Source of the DNA: Rhizobiaceae bacterium
GTDB taxonomy: Bacteria; Pseudomonadota; Alphaproteobacteria; Rhizobiales; Rhizobiaceae
DNA length: 64,000 bases
NCBI GenBank assembly: GCA_019635715.1
Contig: JAHBYY010000001.1
Coordinates: 1-64,000 of the forward strand
Reading direction: 5' to 3'
Made by a program: the position numbers and the translations under genes. Positions 28,081 to 36,481 of this stretch are shown here, piece by piece (positions within the stretch are counted from its first letter, which is position 1; each line of letters begins with the position of its first letter). Below the pieces are notes generated by a model. It was not told the origin of the DNA, did no database searches, and saw only the letters and a program-made list of their open reading frames with translations.

Positions 28081-28253
28081 CAAACTCAATCCCACTCTCT
28101 ATGACAATTGGGCGACATTGATAGAGCATGGTTCGTCCGTTTGCCAAGTGTTGCAGCGCGGAAAACTTCACTGGGCAAATCTATAAGCGAAGTTGGGCCA
28201 CCAATCCCCGGCCGACGCCCCGAGATGACCCACAACACCCTGATCCGAAACGA

Positions 28254-29486
28254 TTACTGGCGCCTGGCGAAGATCTTGAGGCTCATTCCGTAAAGCCGCG
28301 ATGCAAGCGGTGTACTGGCTGGAATGGTCTTGTGCTGGCGCGTCACCACACCCGCCGGTCCGTGAAGCTCGCCGAGCCGCAGGCGCAGCGCCGGCGACAT
28401 CTCGGCTGCCAGATCGAGATCCGACAGCGGCTGGCGCGGCGCGGCGGCCATGGCGACGGCCTCGGCCACCAGACCGCCGATCGCCGGTTGCGGAGGCGGC
28501 ATATGGCGCGCAGCCCAGGCCGGCTCGGGCACCAGCATCAAGGGAAGCTCGATGTCGGCGAACCGCCGCATCAGGCCCGAACGGAAGAAATAGTGCATGC
28601 CATACTCGTCGTGGGCGCCGAAGTCGGCGACGATCGCCGTCGGAACCCCGGCGTGGAGAGCTTCGGCCGCCACCGTCGAGCACACGGTCAGACAGGCCGA
28701 GGCCCGTTCCAGCAATGCCCCCGACCGCTCTTCGGATAGGGCGAGATTGGCCGGCCAGCCGCCGGACATGTAGGCCGCCTCGTCGAGCAACTGGCCGATC
28801 GGATGGCGTACCCTGTGGAGCGTGGCGTCCTCGCCGCTGACGCGCGGCTTCACCAGCACCTGGCGGTCGGGATAGCGCCGGGCAAGCCCGATCAGTTGCT
28901 CCGCCAGGAACAGGCGCTCGTCGCGCGTGCTCGGTATGATGGACTGCTCGAAGAAGACGACCGGGCCGCGCGCGGCATCCGGCGCCCGCGCCACGCGCTC
29001 CAGCAGCGCCGGCACGCCGAGCACGCGCGCATTGTCGGATCGAAGGCCGAACGCGAAGCACATGTCGCGGTACAGCGCGAGATCCGCTTCGCTGTTCAGC
29101 CAGAGCAGGTCGCTGGCGCTGCGCATCGACAGCCCGTCATGCGCGAATCTCAGCACCAGCCCGGAATAGGCGCAGACGACCAGCGGCCGGCGGGTTCCGC
29201 TGGGCCTGAGATGGTGCATCAGGGTGCGGGTCGAAAGGCCCTCGAGCGTCGACAGGATGATGTCGTATCCGCCGATGCGGTCGGGCATGCACAGATCGGC
29301 GAGGTCGACCCAGGGCACCTCGTCGCGCGGCGCCAGGGCGCCGATCTGGCGGTCGCTGATCTGCTTGCGCTTGCGCGCCCTGACAAGCGACAGATCGACC
29401 CGGCAGCCGGCAGCCTCGAAGTGCGGCGCGATGAGGCCCGCGATGTTCAGGCCGGAATCGTAGGAGGCCAGCGCCAGGACGCGCAT
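28254..29486 (-). CDS. putative glycosyltransferase (DUF6716-like), possible nonulosonyltransferase
   Basis: A 410-residue protein with GT-B character: an N-terminal Rossmann start (MRVLALASYDSGLNIAGLIA), a central PVVFFEQSIIPSTRDERLFL then QVLVKPRVSGEDATLHRVRH, and a later VCSTVAAEALHAGVPTAIVA segment, resembling the donor-binding part of sialyl- and polysialyl-type transferases. I associate it with the DUF6716 putative glycosyltransferases, which sit beside CMP-acylneuraminate synthetase genes; this is from memory. It starts three bases after the NeuA-like gene, so the two are cotranscribed and it likely uses the CMP-sugar made there. Confidence 0.6.
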   Translation of the reverse strand: MRVLALASYDSGLNIAGLIAPHFEAAGCRVDLSLVRARKRKQISDRQIGALAPRDEVPWVDLADLCMPDRIGGYDIILSTLEGLSTRTLMHHLRPSGTRRPLVVCAYSGLVLRFAHDGLSMRSASDLLWLNSEADLALYRDMCFAFGLRSDNARVLGVPALLERVARAPDAARGPVVFFEQSIIPSTRDERLFLAEQLIGLARRYPDRQVLVKPRVSGEDATLHRVRHPIGQLLDEAAYMSGGWPANLALSEERSGALLERASACLTVCSTVAAEALHAGVPTAIVADFGAHDEYGMHYFFRSGLMRRFADIELPLMLVPEPAWAARHMPPPQPAIGGLVAEAVAMAAAPRQPLSDLDLAAEMSPALRLRLGELHGPAGVVTRQHKTIPASTPLASRLYGMSLKIFARRQ

Positions 29487-29489
29487 CGC

Positions 29490-30662
29490 TCAGGCGACCA
29501 GATCGTTCTTCAGCAGGAATTCGCTGAGTTCGCGCAGCGCGCCGCGGCCGCCCGGCCGGGCCAGCACGATGTCGGCCTCTTCGCGCGCGGCCGGATGGGC
29601 GTCGCCCGGTGCGAAACTCAAGCCGACCGCCCGCATGCAGTCGAGATCGTTGACGTCGTTTCCGACATAGGCGAGTTCGTCCCAGTCGAGGCCGTGATCC
29701 TTGCGCCACTGGTCGAGCGCTCCGAGCTTGTCGAAGATGTGGTGCATTACCGCCATGCGCAGCTTGGCGGCGCGGGCCCGGACCACCGGGTTCTGCTCGC
29801 GCGACAGGATCAGCAGCTTCAGGCCGCGGTTGCGCAGGTGCTCGATGCCCATGCCGTCGGAGCGGCTGCAGCGCACCGTCTCGCGCCCCTCCTCGTCGAC
29901 GACGACGCGGTCGTCTGTATGGACGCCGTCGAAATCGGTGACCAGCGCCCGGATCTTGCGGCCGGGCGAACGCGGTCGCGCCAGCGGATCATCGATGGTC
30001 GCGTAGGCCTCGGCGACGGCCCAATCCTGCGGCGAGTCGATCTCGATCGGCGGCGCGTCGACGGGCACAAGCACGGTGGGACCGCAGAAGCGGTTGCCGA
30101 CGCGGCGGAAATCGTCCACGCGCATGGCGTAGATGGCGCCGTTCTCGCGGTAGCGCGGCGCTATGTCCTGGCGGCGCTGGCGCGGCTCGGTATGGTCGTG
30201 GGTGATGCCCTGCGCCGTGCCGTCCTCAGCCGTCGACCAGATGAAACCGTGGTCCTCAACGGCGCTGAAAGCCGCGGCGGCACCGCTTTGCGACAGGCGA
30301 TCGAGCACCGCATCGATGTGCCGTCCGGTGGTGAACGGCGAGGTGCATTGCAGGAATACCAGTCGCGCCGCCGTCTCCCCCGCGGCCTCGACCTCGTCGA
30401 GCGCATGGAGCAGCGCCGATTCAGAGCTCGCCTGGGCGCCGGAGATGCCCTCCGGCCTGCGGATCGGCACGGCGCCGTGCTCGGCGGCCACCTTCAGGAT
30501 CTCGTCGCTGTCGGAGGAGACGTAGACCGTGTCGACGCCCTCGGCCGCCAGCGCGGCAAGCACCGCCCGCCCGACCAGCGGAATGCCGTTGAGCGGGCGA
30601 ACGTTCTTGCGGGGAAGGCCGACCGACCCTCCCCGCGCGGGTATGACCGCGATCGTCTTCAT
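29490..30662 (-). CDS. acylneuraminate cytidylyltransferase fused to a KdsC/HAD phosphatase domain
   Basis: A 390-residue two-domain protein. Residues 1-225 form a NeuA-type cytidylyltransferase (AVIPARGGSVGLPRKNVRPL at the start, the CTP-binding loop, and VFLQCTSPFTTGRHIDAVLD near 100), which activates a nonulosonic acid to its CMP form. Residues about 230-390 form a type C0 HAD phosphatase with the nucleophile motif ALVTDFDGVHTDD, a LLILSREQ second motif and a GNDVNDLDCM metal motif, so the phosphatase looks active. The same pairing occurs in animal CMAS and in KDN pathways, where a 9-phosphate is removed before activation. It lies 16 bases after the NeuB-like gene. Confidence 0.88.
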   Translation of the reverse strand: MKTIAVIPARGGSVGLPRKNVRPLNGIPLVGRAVLAALAAEGVDTVYVSSDSDEILKVAAEHGAVPIRRPEGISGAQASSESALLHALDEVEAAGETAARLVFLQCTSPFTTGRHIDAVLDRLSQSGAAAAFSAVEDHGFIWSTAEDGTAQGITHDHTEPRQRRQDIAPRYRENGAIYAMRVDDFRRVGNRFCGPTVLVPVDAPPIEIDSPQDWAVAEAYATIDDPLARPRSPGRKIRALVTDFDGVHTDDRVVVDEEGRETVRCSRSDGMGIEHLRNRGLKLLILSREQNPVVRARAAKLRMAVMHHIFDKLGALDQWRKDHGLDWDELAYVGNDVNDLDCMRAVGLSFAPGDAHPAAREEADIVLARPGGRGALRELSEFLLKNDLVA

Positions 30663-30678
30663 GGCAGGCTGGCCGGTG

Positions 30679-31617
30679 TCAGACGACCTGGCGGATCTGG
30701 CCGGCGTGCTTCTCGGCGCGCCACTTCAGCTTGTCGCGCTGCACCAGTTCGACATCCAGCAGTTCCTTGTCCTTGTAGGCGATCGACTGGCGGACGTTCT
30801 TCAGGTCGCGGCAGAGGCGGCGCAGGCCGTCCGGCTCCAGGCTGGCCGCGTGGTCCGTACCCTTCAGGGTCCGGTCGAGCGTGAAATGGCGCTCGACATA
30901 TTCGAAGTCGCCCTTGCCGTAGATGTTGCGGCCCATGACGCCGGCGGTCACGGCTGCCACGTCGGCGGCGATGCCGAGGTGATGGCCGGAGAAGCCGATC
31001 GAGCGGACGCGGTCGCCGTAGAGCTCCTGCAGCCGGTTGATCTCGAGGATGCAGATGTCGTTGAAGGCGACCGGATAGCCGGAGGTGCAGGCGTAGAGGA
31101 CGACGTCCCTGGCGCGGCCGCGATCCTCATAGAAGCGCACCAGGCGATCGGTCTCGTCGCGCGTCGTCATACCGGTGGAGACGTGGATCTCGCCGTCGAA
31201 GTTCTTGCAGAGGAATTCCTGCAGCACATAGTGCTGGTTGGTCGCCGACGGCAGCTTGATCAGGTTCGGCTTCAGCGCGGCGATCTCCTGAGCCGAGGTC
31301 AGATCCCAGACCGACGAGGAATATTCGATGCCGTTGGCGCGGCACTCTTCCTGCAGCTCCCTGTGCTGGCCGGCATTGAACTCGAGGAATTCGCGGTGCG
31401 CGCCATAGGTCTTGCCGTAGGAATTGGCCGGCACCGGATGCGGGCGCTCATATTCCTCCGGCGTCAGAAGTTCACGGTTGTGGCGCTTCTGGAACTTGGC
31501 GACATCTGCGCCGCAGACCTTGGCGGCGACCCGGATCAGTTCGCGCGCCAGATCCATGCTGCCCATGTGGTTGCAGCCGATCTCGGCGATGACCTTGACT
31601 TCTGCTGTGGCGACCAT
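30679..31617 (-). CDS. N-acetylneuraminate synthase family protein (NeuB/SpsE-like) without SAF domain
   Basis: A 312-residue TIM-barrel enzyme that condenses phosphoenolpyruvate with an N-acylmannosamine-type sugar or its phosphate. NeuB segments are VIAEIGCNHMGSMDLARELI at residues 8-27, DVAKFQKRH near 38, and HFTLDRTLKGTDHAASLEP near 255. The usual GxSDHT reads GFSGHHLG here. Most NeuB proteins have a further 60-residue antifreeze-like SAF domain at the C-terminus; this one stops soon after the barrel. The ATG at 31617 has AGGAAG seven bases upstream. It begins the leftward module with the NeuA-phosphatase fusion and the transferase. Confidence 0.87.
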   Translation of the reverse strand: MVATAEVKVIAEIGCNHMGSMDLARELIRVAAKVCGADVAKFQKRHNRELLTPEEYERPHPVPANSYGKTYGAHREFLEFNAGQHRELQEECRANGIEYSSSVWDLTSAQEIAALKPNLIKLPSATNQHYVLQEFLCKNFDGEIHVSTGMTTRDETDRLVRFYEDRGRARDVVLYACTSGYPVAFNDICILEINRLQELYGDRVRSIGFSGHHLGIAADVAAVTAGVMGRNIYGKGDFEYVERHFTLDRTLKGTDHAASLEPDGLRRLCRDLKNVRQSIAYKDKELLDVELVQRDKLKWRAEKHAGQIRQVV

Positions 31618-31815
31618 GTGCAAACTTCCTTTCATTCTGTGACTGCCGACCCAAGACATGCCGCCGGCGACTGGATGCTTCAAATCTCTCCCAGCCGAAC
31701 CTAGGCACCGCCGATGACGGTCATGTGACAGTTCCAAGATGGTTGCGGCGCTGCCGACCGTGTCGCACGGCTGTCACGCCGGCTCCGCATGCTGGGCGCC
31801 GCACCGGACCCCTGC

Positions 31816-32535
31816 ATGACCGATCAGCTCGCCATCCTCAGATCCGTATGGGACGCCCACCCGAACGAGGCCAGCCGCAGGGACAACAGCCACTGGCGCG
31901 GCATCGGGCGATGGAGCGACGACGAGGCATGGAGGTCGATCGGCGCCGCCAGCCTGACAGCGGTGTGCCGCACATTGCGCTTCCTCGGTCGTGACGACGC
32001 GCTTGCCCCGAAGGGACTTCGCATTCTGGAATGGGGGCCGGGCGGCGGCGCCAACGTCCACGCCTTCCGCCAATTTGCCGGCTGTCATTTCGGCATCGAC
32101 ATCTCGCAGCGCAATCTCGACGAATGCCGGAGGATGATCGCCGCCGAGGGAGGCGACGCGTTCAGGCCGGTCCTGCTTTGCGGCGAACCGGGCTCCATCG
32201 CCGACCGCGTCGTCGGGCCGATCGACCTGTTCCTCAGCACGGCCGTATTCCAGCATTTTCCCGACAAGGACTACGGCGCAAAGGTGCTGCGCGCCGTCCG
32301 GGCCGTCTGCGATGCCGCCACGATCGCCGTGATCCAGATCCGTTTCGACAATGGCGATCCACGGTTCGCCGGCAATGCCACGATCGACGACTATGTCCGC
32401 AGGCCGATCTTCGCAACTTCCTACAGGCTGGACGAATTCTGGTCGCTGTGCAGAGAATGCGGCTTCCGCCCCCTGTTCATCAGCGAGATCGCGCCGGAAA
32501 ACAACTACGCGATCTTCCATCTGCAGGCGGCCTGA
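31816..32535 (+). CDS. class I SAM-dependent methyltransferase
   Basis: About 239 residues. The SAM-binding motif RILEWGPGGGANVHAFRQFA lies near 71, an acidic ribose contact in FGIDISQRNLDE near 95, and IDLFLSTAVFQHFPDKDYG near 137 fits motif IV. The rest has the standard seven-strand layout. It is divergent from the NeuB-like gene, so it could methylate a sugar in the same glycan, but nothing in the sequence fixes the substrate. Two in-frame starts (31789 and 31816) are possible; the later one is used. Confidence 0.78.
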   Translation: MTDQLAILRSVWDAHPNEASRRDNSHWRGIGRWSDDEAWRSIGAASLTAVCRTLRFLGRDDALAPKGLRILEWGPGGGANVHAFRQFAGCHFGIDISQRNLDECRRMIAAEGGDAFRPVLLCGEPGSIADRVVGPIDLFLSTAVFQHFPDKDYGAKVLRAVRAVCDAATIAVIQIRFDNGDPRFAGNATIDDYVRRPIFATSYRLDEFWSLCRECGFRPLFISEIAPENNYAIFHLQAA

Positions 32536-32687
32536 CGGACCTGCCGGGACCGCGCGTGCCGGGCGCGCCGGCATGAGGATGGCATCCGGCCGAGACCCCC
32601 TGCGGATCGTGCCTGCGAGAGCCCCGCCAGGTGTTCTGGCCGATGCGATCAGGCTCTCGGTTCGTCGGTCGTTAACGAATGCCCGGT

Positions 32688-32930
32688 ATGAAGGCCTTTG
32701 GGTTGCGATCGCCTGCGTCGAAGGGGCTGCGCACGATGGATGAGTACGAGGCGATTCGCGGACGTCGAGGCCACTTGCGTCGACCGCTATCGGTCACGCT
32801 CTTCGATCTGTTCTATCCCCTGTTTGTGACGCTCGTGATGATCGGCATCCTGTCCTGGCTGCTGGACGTACCGATCGACAAGGTCCTGGAGGATTCCACC
32901 GGCTTCCTGCTGCGGAAGCTGTTGGCGTAG
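32688..32930 (+). CDS. small single-pass membrane protein of unknown function
   Basis: About 80 residues: an N-terminal basic part (RGRRGHLRRP), then one hydrophobic segment (FYPLFVTLVMIGILSWLL) and a short charged tail. The start is uncertain: ATGs at 32679, 32688 and 32736 are in frame and none has a strong ribosome site. I do not recognise the family. It stands alone between the methyltransferase and the accessory operon; its coding status rests only on the clear membrane segment. Confidence 0.45.
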   Translation: MKAFGLRSPASKGLRTMDEYEAIRGRRGHLRRPLSVTLFDLFYPLFVTLVMIGILSWLLDVPIDKVLEDSTGFLLRKLLA

Positions 32931-32977
32931 GAGGAGGCGCCGCGCTCCCCGCGGTGCCGGCCCGATCGCCCCCGCCT

Positions 32978-33694
32978 TCAGCCTTGTGAAATTCGCGGTT
33001 CCCCCCGCGGCCCCGATCCGCCATCGGCGATCAGCCGGCGCAGCGTCGTCACCGCACTGTCGGGCGTGGTCAGCACCGGCACGGAAACCAGGGCCTCGAC
33101 GACGGGCCGCGAACGGGCCAGCGAGAACTGCCCGAGCACGATGACGTCGACATCCTCCAGGCCCTGTGCCGCTTCTCCGACAAGCCGGTCATGGCGTGAT
33201 CCGTCGCCGTCTTTCAGGGCGGCGAGGGCGCCCTGCGCGACGACGGCGTGCACCGAGATGCGGCGACCGAGCCTTTCCGCCATCTCCTCCACCTCGCGGG
33301 CGAGCGACGGGCGCGACGGTTCGAAGGACACGACCAGGCCGATCCTGTCGCCGATTTCGAGGGCCTGGGCGAGAGCGGCCTCGTTGGGCTTCAGCACCGG
33401 AATGCCCAGCCGATCCTGCAGGGGCGCGATCGCCGGACCGAACGCCGAACAGGTGAAGAGCAGGCCGGCCGCCTTGCCGCCGGCCGTCGCGGCGTAGTCC
33501 GCGAGAACCTCGAAGCGCCGCATCATGTCGGGCCGCAGCGATCCGGCGGCGGCCAGGTCCGGGGCGAGCGATGTGTCGAGGAGGTCGAAGCACCAGGCCT
33601 CGGGCCAGTGCCTGGCGAATGCCGCCCGGGCCGGCAGCACCGACTCATCCAACGCGTGGATCAGGCCGATCCTTGCCGTTTCCGTCCTAGTCAC
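32978..33694 (-). CDS. aspartate/glutamate racemase-superfamily protein lacking the second catalytic Cys
   Basis: A 238-residue protein of the Asp/Glu/hydantoin racemase fold. The first active-site region GLLFTCSAFGPAI near 77-89 keeps its Cys. The second region reads DVIVLGQFSLARSRP near 186, where racemases have a Cys (for example LGC); here Gln takes its place. A two-base racemisation is therefore doubtful, and a decarboxylase, isomerase or other one-Cys activity is possible. It uses a GTG start overlapping the preceding dehydrogenase gene by eight bases. It is the last gene of operon A, which holds hydantoinase-type enzymes, so a role on a related intermediate is likely. Confidence 0.78.
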   Translation of the reverse strand: MTRTETARIGLIHALDESVLPARAAFARHWPEAWCFDLLDTSLAPDLAAAGSLRPDMMRRFEVLADYAATAGGKAAGLLFTCSAFGPAIAPLQDRLGIPVLKPNEAALAQALEIGDRIGLVVSFEPSRPSLAREVEEMAERLGRRISVHAVVAQGALAALKDGDGSRHDRLVGEAAQGLEDVDVIVLGQFSLARSRPVVEALVSVPVLTTPDSAVTTLRRLIADGGSGPRGEPRISQG

Positions 33695-34622
33695 CCTCGC
33701 GCCCTCTCTCCTTCAGCAGTCGCACCAGCATCCGGTCGCGCTCCGCCTCCAACTGCTCGATCGTCCGGCCGGCAGCCTCCTCGGCGATGCCTTCGATCAG
33801 GCGACGGCAGACGTCGTCGCTCAGCTCCGGCCTGCCGAGGCTTTCCCAGCGCTGCCGCTGGCTTGGCCCGAGATGCCTGAGATAGTGTTCGATCCCGCCT
33901 CTTCCGCCGCCGAGATGATAGGCCATGTGGGCGCCGATGACGGACCAGCGAAGGCCTGGTCCTGCCACCAGCGCCGCGTCGATGTCGGCAACGTCGGCGA
34001 CGCCTTCCGCCACGAGATGCACCGCCTCCCGCCAGAGGGCGGCGGAAAGCCGGCCGGCAATATGCCCCGGTATGTCCTTCTTCAGCACTACGACCCGCCG
34101 CCCCAGGCTCTCGTAGAACGCGCTGGCGCGCGCCAAAGTGCCGCGATCGGGCCCGTAGAGTTCGACGAGCGGCATCAGATGCGGCGGGTTGAACGGATGG
34201 GCTGTGATGAAGCGGTCCGGACACCGGAGCCCCTGCGAAAGCCCCGTCCATGTTTGCGCCGAGGTGCTGCTGGCGATGACGCAGTCCGGCGCCACCACCG
34301 CTTCGACCTCCGCATAGAGGGCCTGTTTGAGCGCGGTGTTCTCCGGCGCGTTCTCCTGCACCCAAGCGATTCCCGAAACGGCGTCGCGAAGCGTCGGCTG
34401 CACGTGCAGGCGGCCCGGCCGATCGGCGCCCGTTCCGAGTTCGGCGAGTTGCGCAAGCAGCGGCCCAATCTGCGCGGCGAGCTGGCGGCGCGCCGCCTCG
34501 TTCGGGTCCCAGGCCCGCACGTCCAGGCCATGATGGATGAAGAGCGCGGTCCAACTGGCTCCGATCAGGCCGCATCCGAGAACGGCGACCGAGGCGGGCA
34601 TCGAGGTCAGGGAACCGGCCAT
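33687..34622 (-). CDS. 3-hydroxyacyl-CoA/L-carnitine dehydrogenase-like NAD enzyme
   Basis: A 311-residue two-domain dehydrogenase. The N-terminal NAD-binding fold has VAVLGCGLIGASWTALFIHH near residue 9, the catalytic-loop segment ITAHPFNPPHLMPLVELYGP near 140 with the active-site His, and a helical C-terminal domain with GRLSAALWREAVHLVAEGV. The single-domain form, without an acyl-CoA hydratase partner, resembles L-carnitine dehydrogenase and lambda-crystallin. It should oxidise a 3-hydroxy acid to its 3-keto form. The ATG follows the HyuB stop codon by one base (TGACATG), which implies coupling. Confidence 0.85.
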   Translation of the reverse strand: MAGSLTSMPASVAVLGCGLIGASWTALFIHHGLDVRAWDPNEAARRQLAAQIGPLLAQLAELGTGADRPGRLHVQPTLRDAVSGIAWVQENAPENTALKQALYAEVEAVVAPDCVIASSTSAQTWTGLSQGLRCPDRFITAHPFNPPHLMPLVELYGPDRGTLARASAFYESLGRRVVVLKKDIPGHIAGRLSAALWREAVHLVAEGVADVADIDAALVAGPGLRWSVIGAHMAYHLGGGRGGIEHYLRHLGPSQRQRWESLGRPELSDDVCRRLIEGIAEEAAGRTIEQLEAERDRMLVRLLKERGREGD

Positions 34623-34623
34623 G

Positions 34624-36444
34624 TCAGTCCGACGCGCCCAGCGCGATCCGGCGGCGGCGGGTGGCTTCGACATCGGCGACCAGATCGCCGCCCCTGCCCA
34701 CGATCTCGACGCCGTAGACGTCGCGGGCGCGCTCGCGGCTGACCCAGCCTTCGGCGACGTCATGGACGACGCTGGCGACGGACCGGTCGAGCGGCGAGCC
34801 GTAGCCGCCGCCGCCGCAGGAGGTGGACAGCATGAACTCTCCCGGCAGCAGGCTCTGCGCGTGGCAGGCCGGAAGTTGCGTCACCGCGCCGTCGAACGCC
34901 CGCTTCTGCGCCACCGCCAGCCCGCCGGCGCCGCCGCCGCGGGTCCCGAGAGCCGCGTTCACGGTGCCGTCGGCGGTGTAGATGACCTCGAGCGGAGAAT
35001 CGTAGCCAGGCCCGAACTCGACATAGATGGACAGCGCCCCGCGGTGCTCGCCGGGTCCTTCGGTGTCGGGCAGCAGCCGCCGTTCCCTGACGAAGATCGG
35101 ATGATGGAGTTCGTCGACCTCGATGCTGTCGTGCCGGCAAAGACCGGCATTGCCGGCGTGGATATAGGTCAGATATCCGTCGGTCAGCGGTGTGCCCGCG
35201 CCGCCGCTGATGCCAAGGAAGATCTGGTTGACGAAGGACTGGCCGCTTCGCGGGTCGCGGCCCGAAATGACGCCCATCGCCGGCGGCATGATCGGCCCGA
35301 TCTCCGCCTGCCCAAACCCCGGAGCGATTTCCGCTATGGCGCGCTGGACCGGATTGCTGACGCGGTCGGCGAGGTTCGTCGTCGCGACGGAGGTCGAAAA
35401 CGGGTGGCGCGGAATGCCCACGGCGCAATTCTCGCGCAGCCTGACCTCGATGCGGCGGAAGCTGCCGCTGTTGATCGGCACGCTGTTGTCGATCAGGCTG
35501 TTGTACACGCCGATCATCGCCGCCGAACGCGCGCATCCTTCCGACAGGTTGAGCCCGCAGGGCTGACAGTCGACATTGTCGGTGAGGTCGAGGACGATCT
35601 TGCCTTGTGCCGCATCGATCTCGACATCGACGTTGACCGGAATCCCGTCGGGCACGCCGGGAAACGGATCATGCTGCGACGACACCCTGATCCGGCCGGA
35701 TGGCATGCGCTGAATGGCCTGCGCCATCTTGTGCTCGGAATAGTCGAACCAGGCGGAGGAGTAGTCCCGCAGGGTGTCCCATCCCATCTCGTTGCCGAGC
35801 GCGATCAGTTCCCGTTCGCCGATCCGCACCGCGCCAAGCGTCGCCAGATAATCTCCCCACCACTGCTCGGGCACGCGGATGCGCGTCCTGCACATGCGGA
35901 TGATATCTTCGTTGTCCTTGTAGTCCGTCTGGATCTTGGTCGCCGAGAAGATGAGCGCGCCCTCTTCGTAGACGTCCCGGGCGTGTCCCATATAGGTGGT
36001 CGGCAGCGAGTTGCCGCAGTCGGCCTGGTGTGCCTTGGCCAGCACGAAGAAGCGCAGCGTCGCGGATTCGTCGACCACCGGAATGATCAGGCAGTGGTCG
36101 GCCGCGTGCGTATCGCCCTCGTAGGGATTGTTGTGCAGGAAGCAGTCGCCGCGCCGGAATTCGGAGTGGTACTTCAGCACCGCCCTGCACATCAGGTCCG
36201 GGCCGATCAGCGTGTGGATCGGCAGGCTTTCCGCCGTGGCCAGCAGTTGGCAATCGGCGGTCAGGATGACGCACGAAAAGTCGTGCGCGGTGTTCAGGAC
36301 GCCCGACCGCGCCGTGCGGAAAAGCGTGTTCTGCATCTTGCGGGCGATGCTTTCGAGGCGGTTGGAGATGATCGCCATCTGCACCCCGGCGCGACCGCGC
36401 TCGGCACTCTCTTCCGGAACCCTGGCATCCTGCGCTACGTCCAT
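34624..36444 (-). CDS. hyuB: hydantoinase B/oxoprolinase family subunit (first copy)
   Basis: A 606-residue HyuB-type subunit that works with HyuA in ATP-dependent opening of lactam or hydantoin rings, or in ATP-dependent carboxylation. Typical segments are ISNRLESIARKMQNTLFRTA near 25, FLHNNPYEGDTHAADHCLII near 100, LDLTDNVDCQPCGLNLSEG near 300, TNLADRVSNPVQRAIAEIAP near 362, DTEGPGEHRGAL near 475, and CGGGGYGSPLDRSV near 555. AAGGAG lies seven bases before the ATG. It follows HyuA by about 38 bases in operon A and is a paralogue of the HyuB at 43733. Confidence 0.92.
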   Translation of the reverse strand: MDVAQDARVPEESAERGRAGVQMAIISNRLESIARKMQNTLFRTARSGVLNTAHDFSCVILTADCQLLATAESLPIHTLIGPDLMCRAVLKYHSEFRRGDCFLHNNPYEGDTHAADHCLIIPVVDESATLRFFVLAKAHQADCGNSLPTTYMGHARDVYEEGALIFSATKIQTDYKDNEDIIRMCRTRIRVPEQWWGDYLATLGAVRIGERELIALGNEMGWDTLRDYSSAWFDYSEHKMAQAIQRMPSGRIRVSSQHDPFPGVPDGIPVNVDVEIDAAQGKIVLDLTDNVDCQPCGLNLSEGCARSAAMIGVYNSLIDNSVPINSGSFRRIEVRLRENCAVGIPRHPFSTSVATTNLADRVSNPVQRAIAEIAPGFGQAEIGPIMPPAMGVISGRDPRSGQSFVNQIFLGISGGAGTPLTDGYLTYIHAGNAGLCRHDSIEVDELHHPIFVRERRLLPDTEGPGEHRGALSIYVEFGPGYDSPLEVIYTADGTVNAALGTRGGGAGGLAVAQKRAFDGAVTQLPACHAQSLLPGEFMLSTSCGGGGYGSPLDRSVASVVHDVAEGWVSRERARDVYGVEIVGRGGDLVADVEATRRRRIALGASD

Positions 36445-36481
36445 GACCGCTCCTTCTCCATGCCTTGGGGATTGCGCCGGG

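Noticed and set aside
32540-32980. A direct repeat of the tRNA-Thr 3' end as an island border
   Set aside because: I looked for the acceptor and T-arm sequence near the other end of the accessory block and did not see it; no integrase gene was found either.
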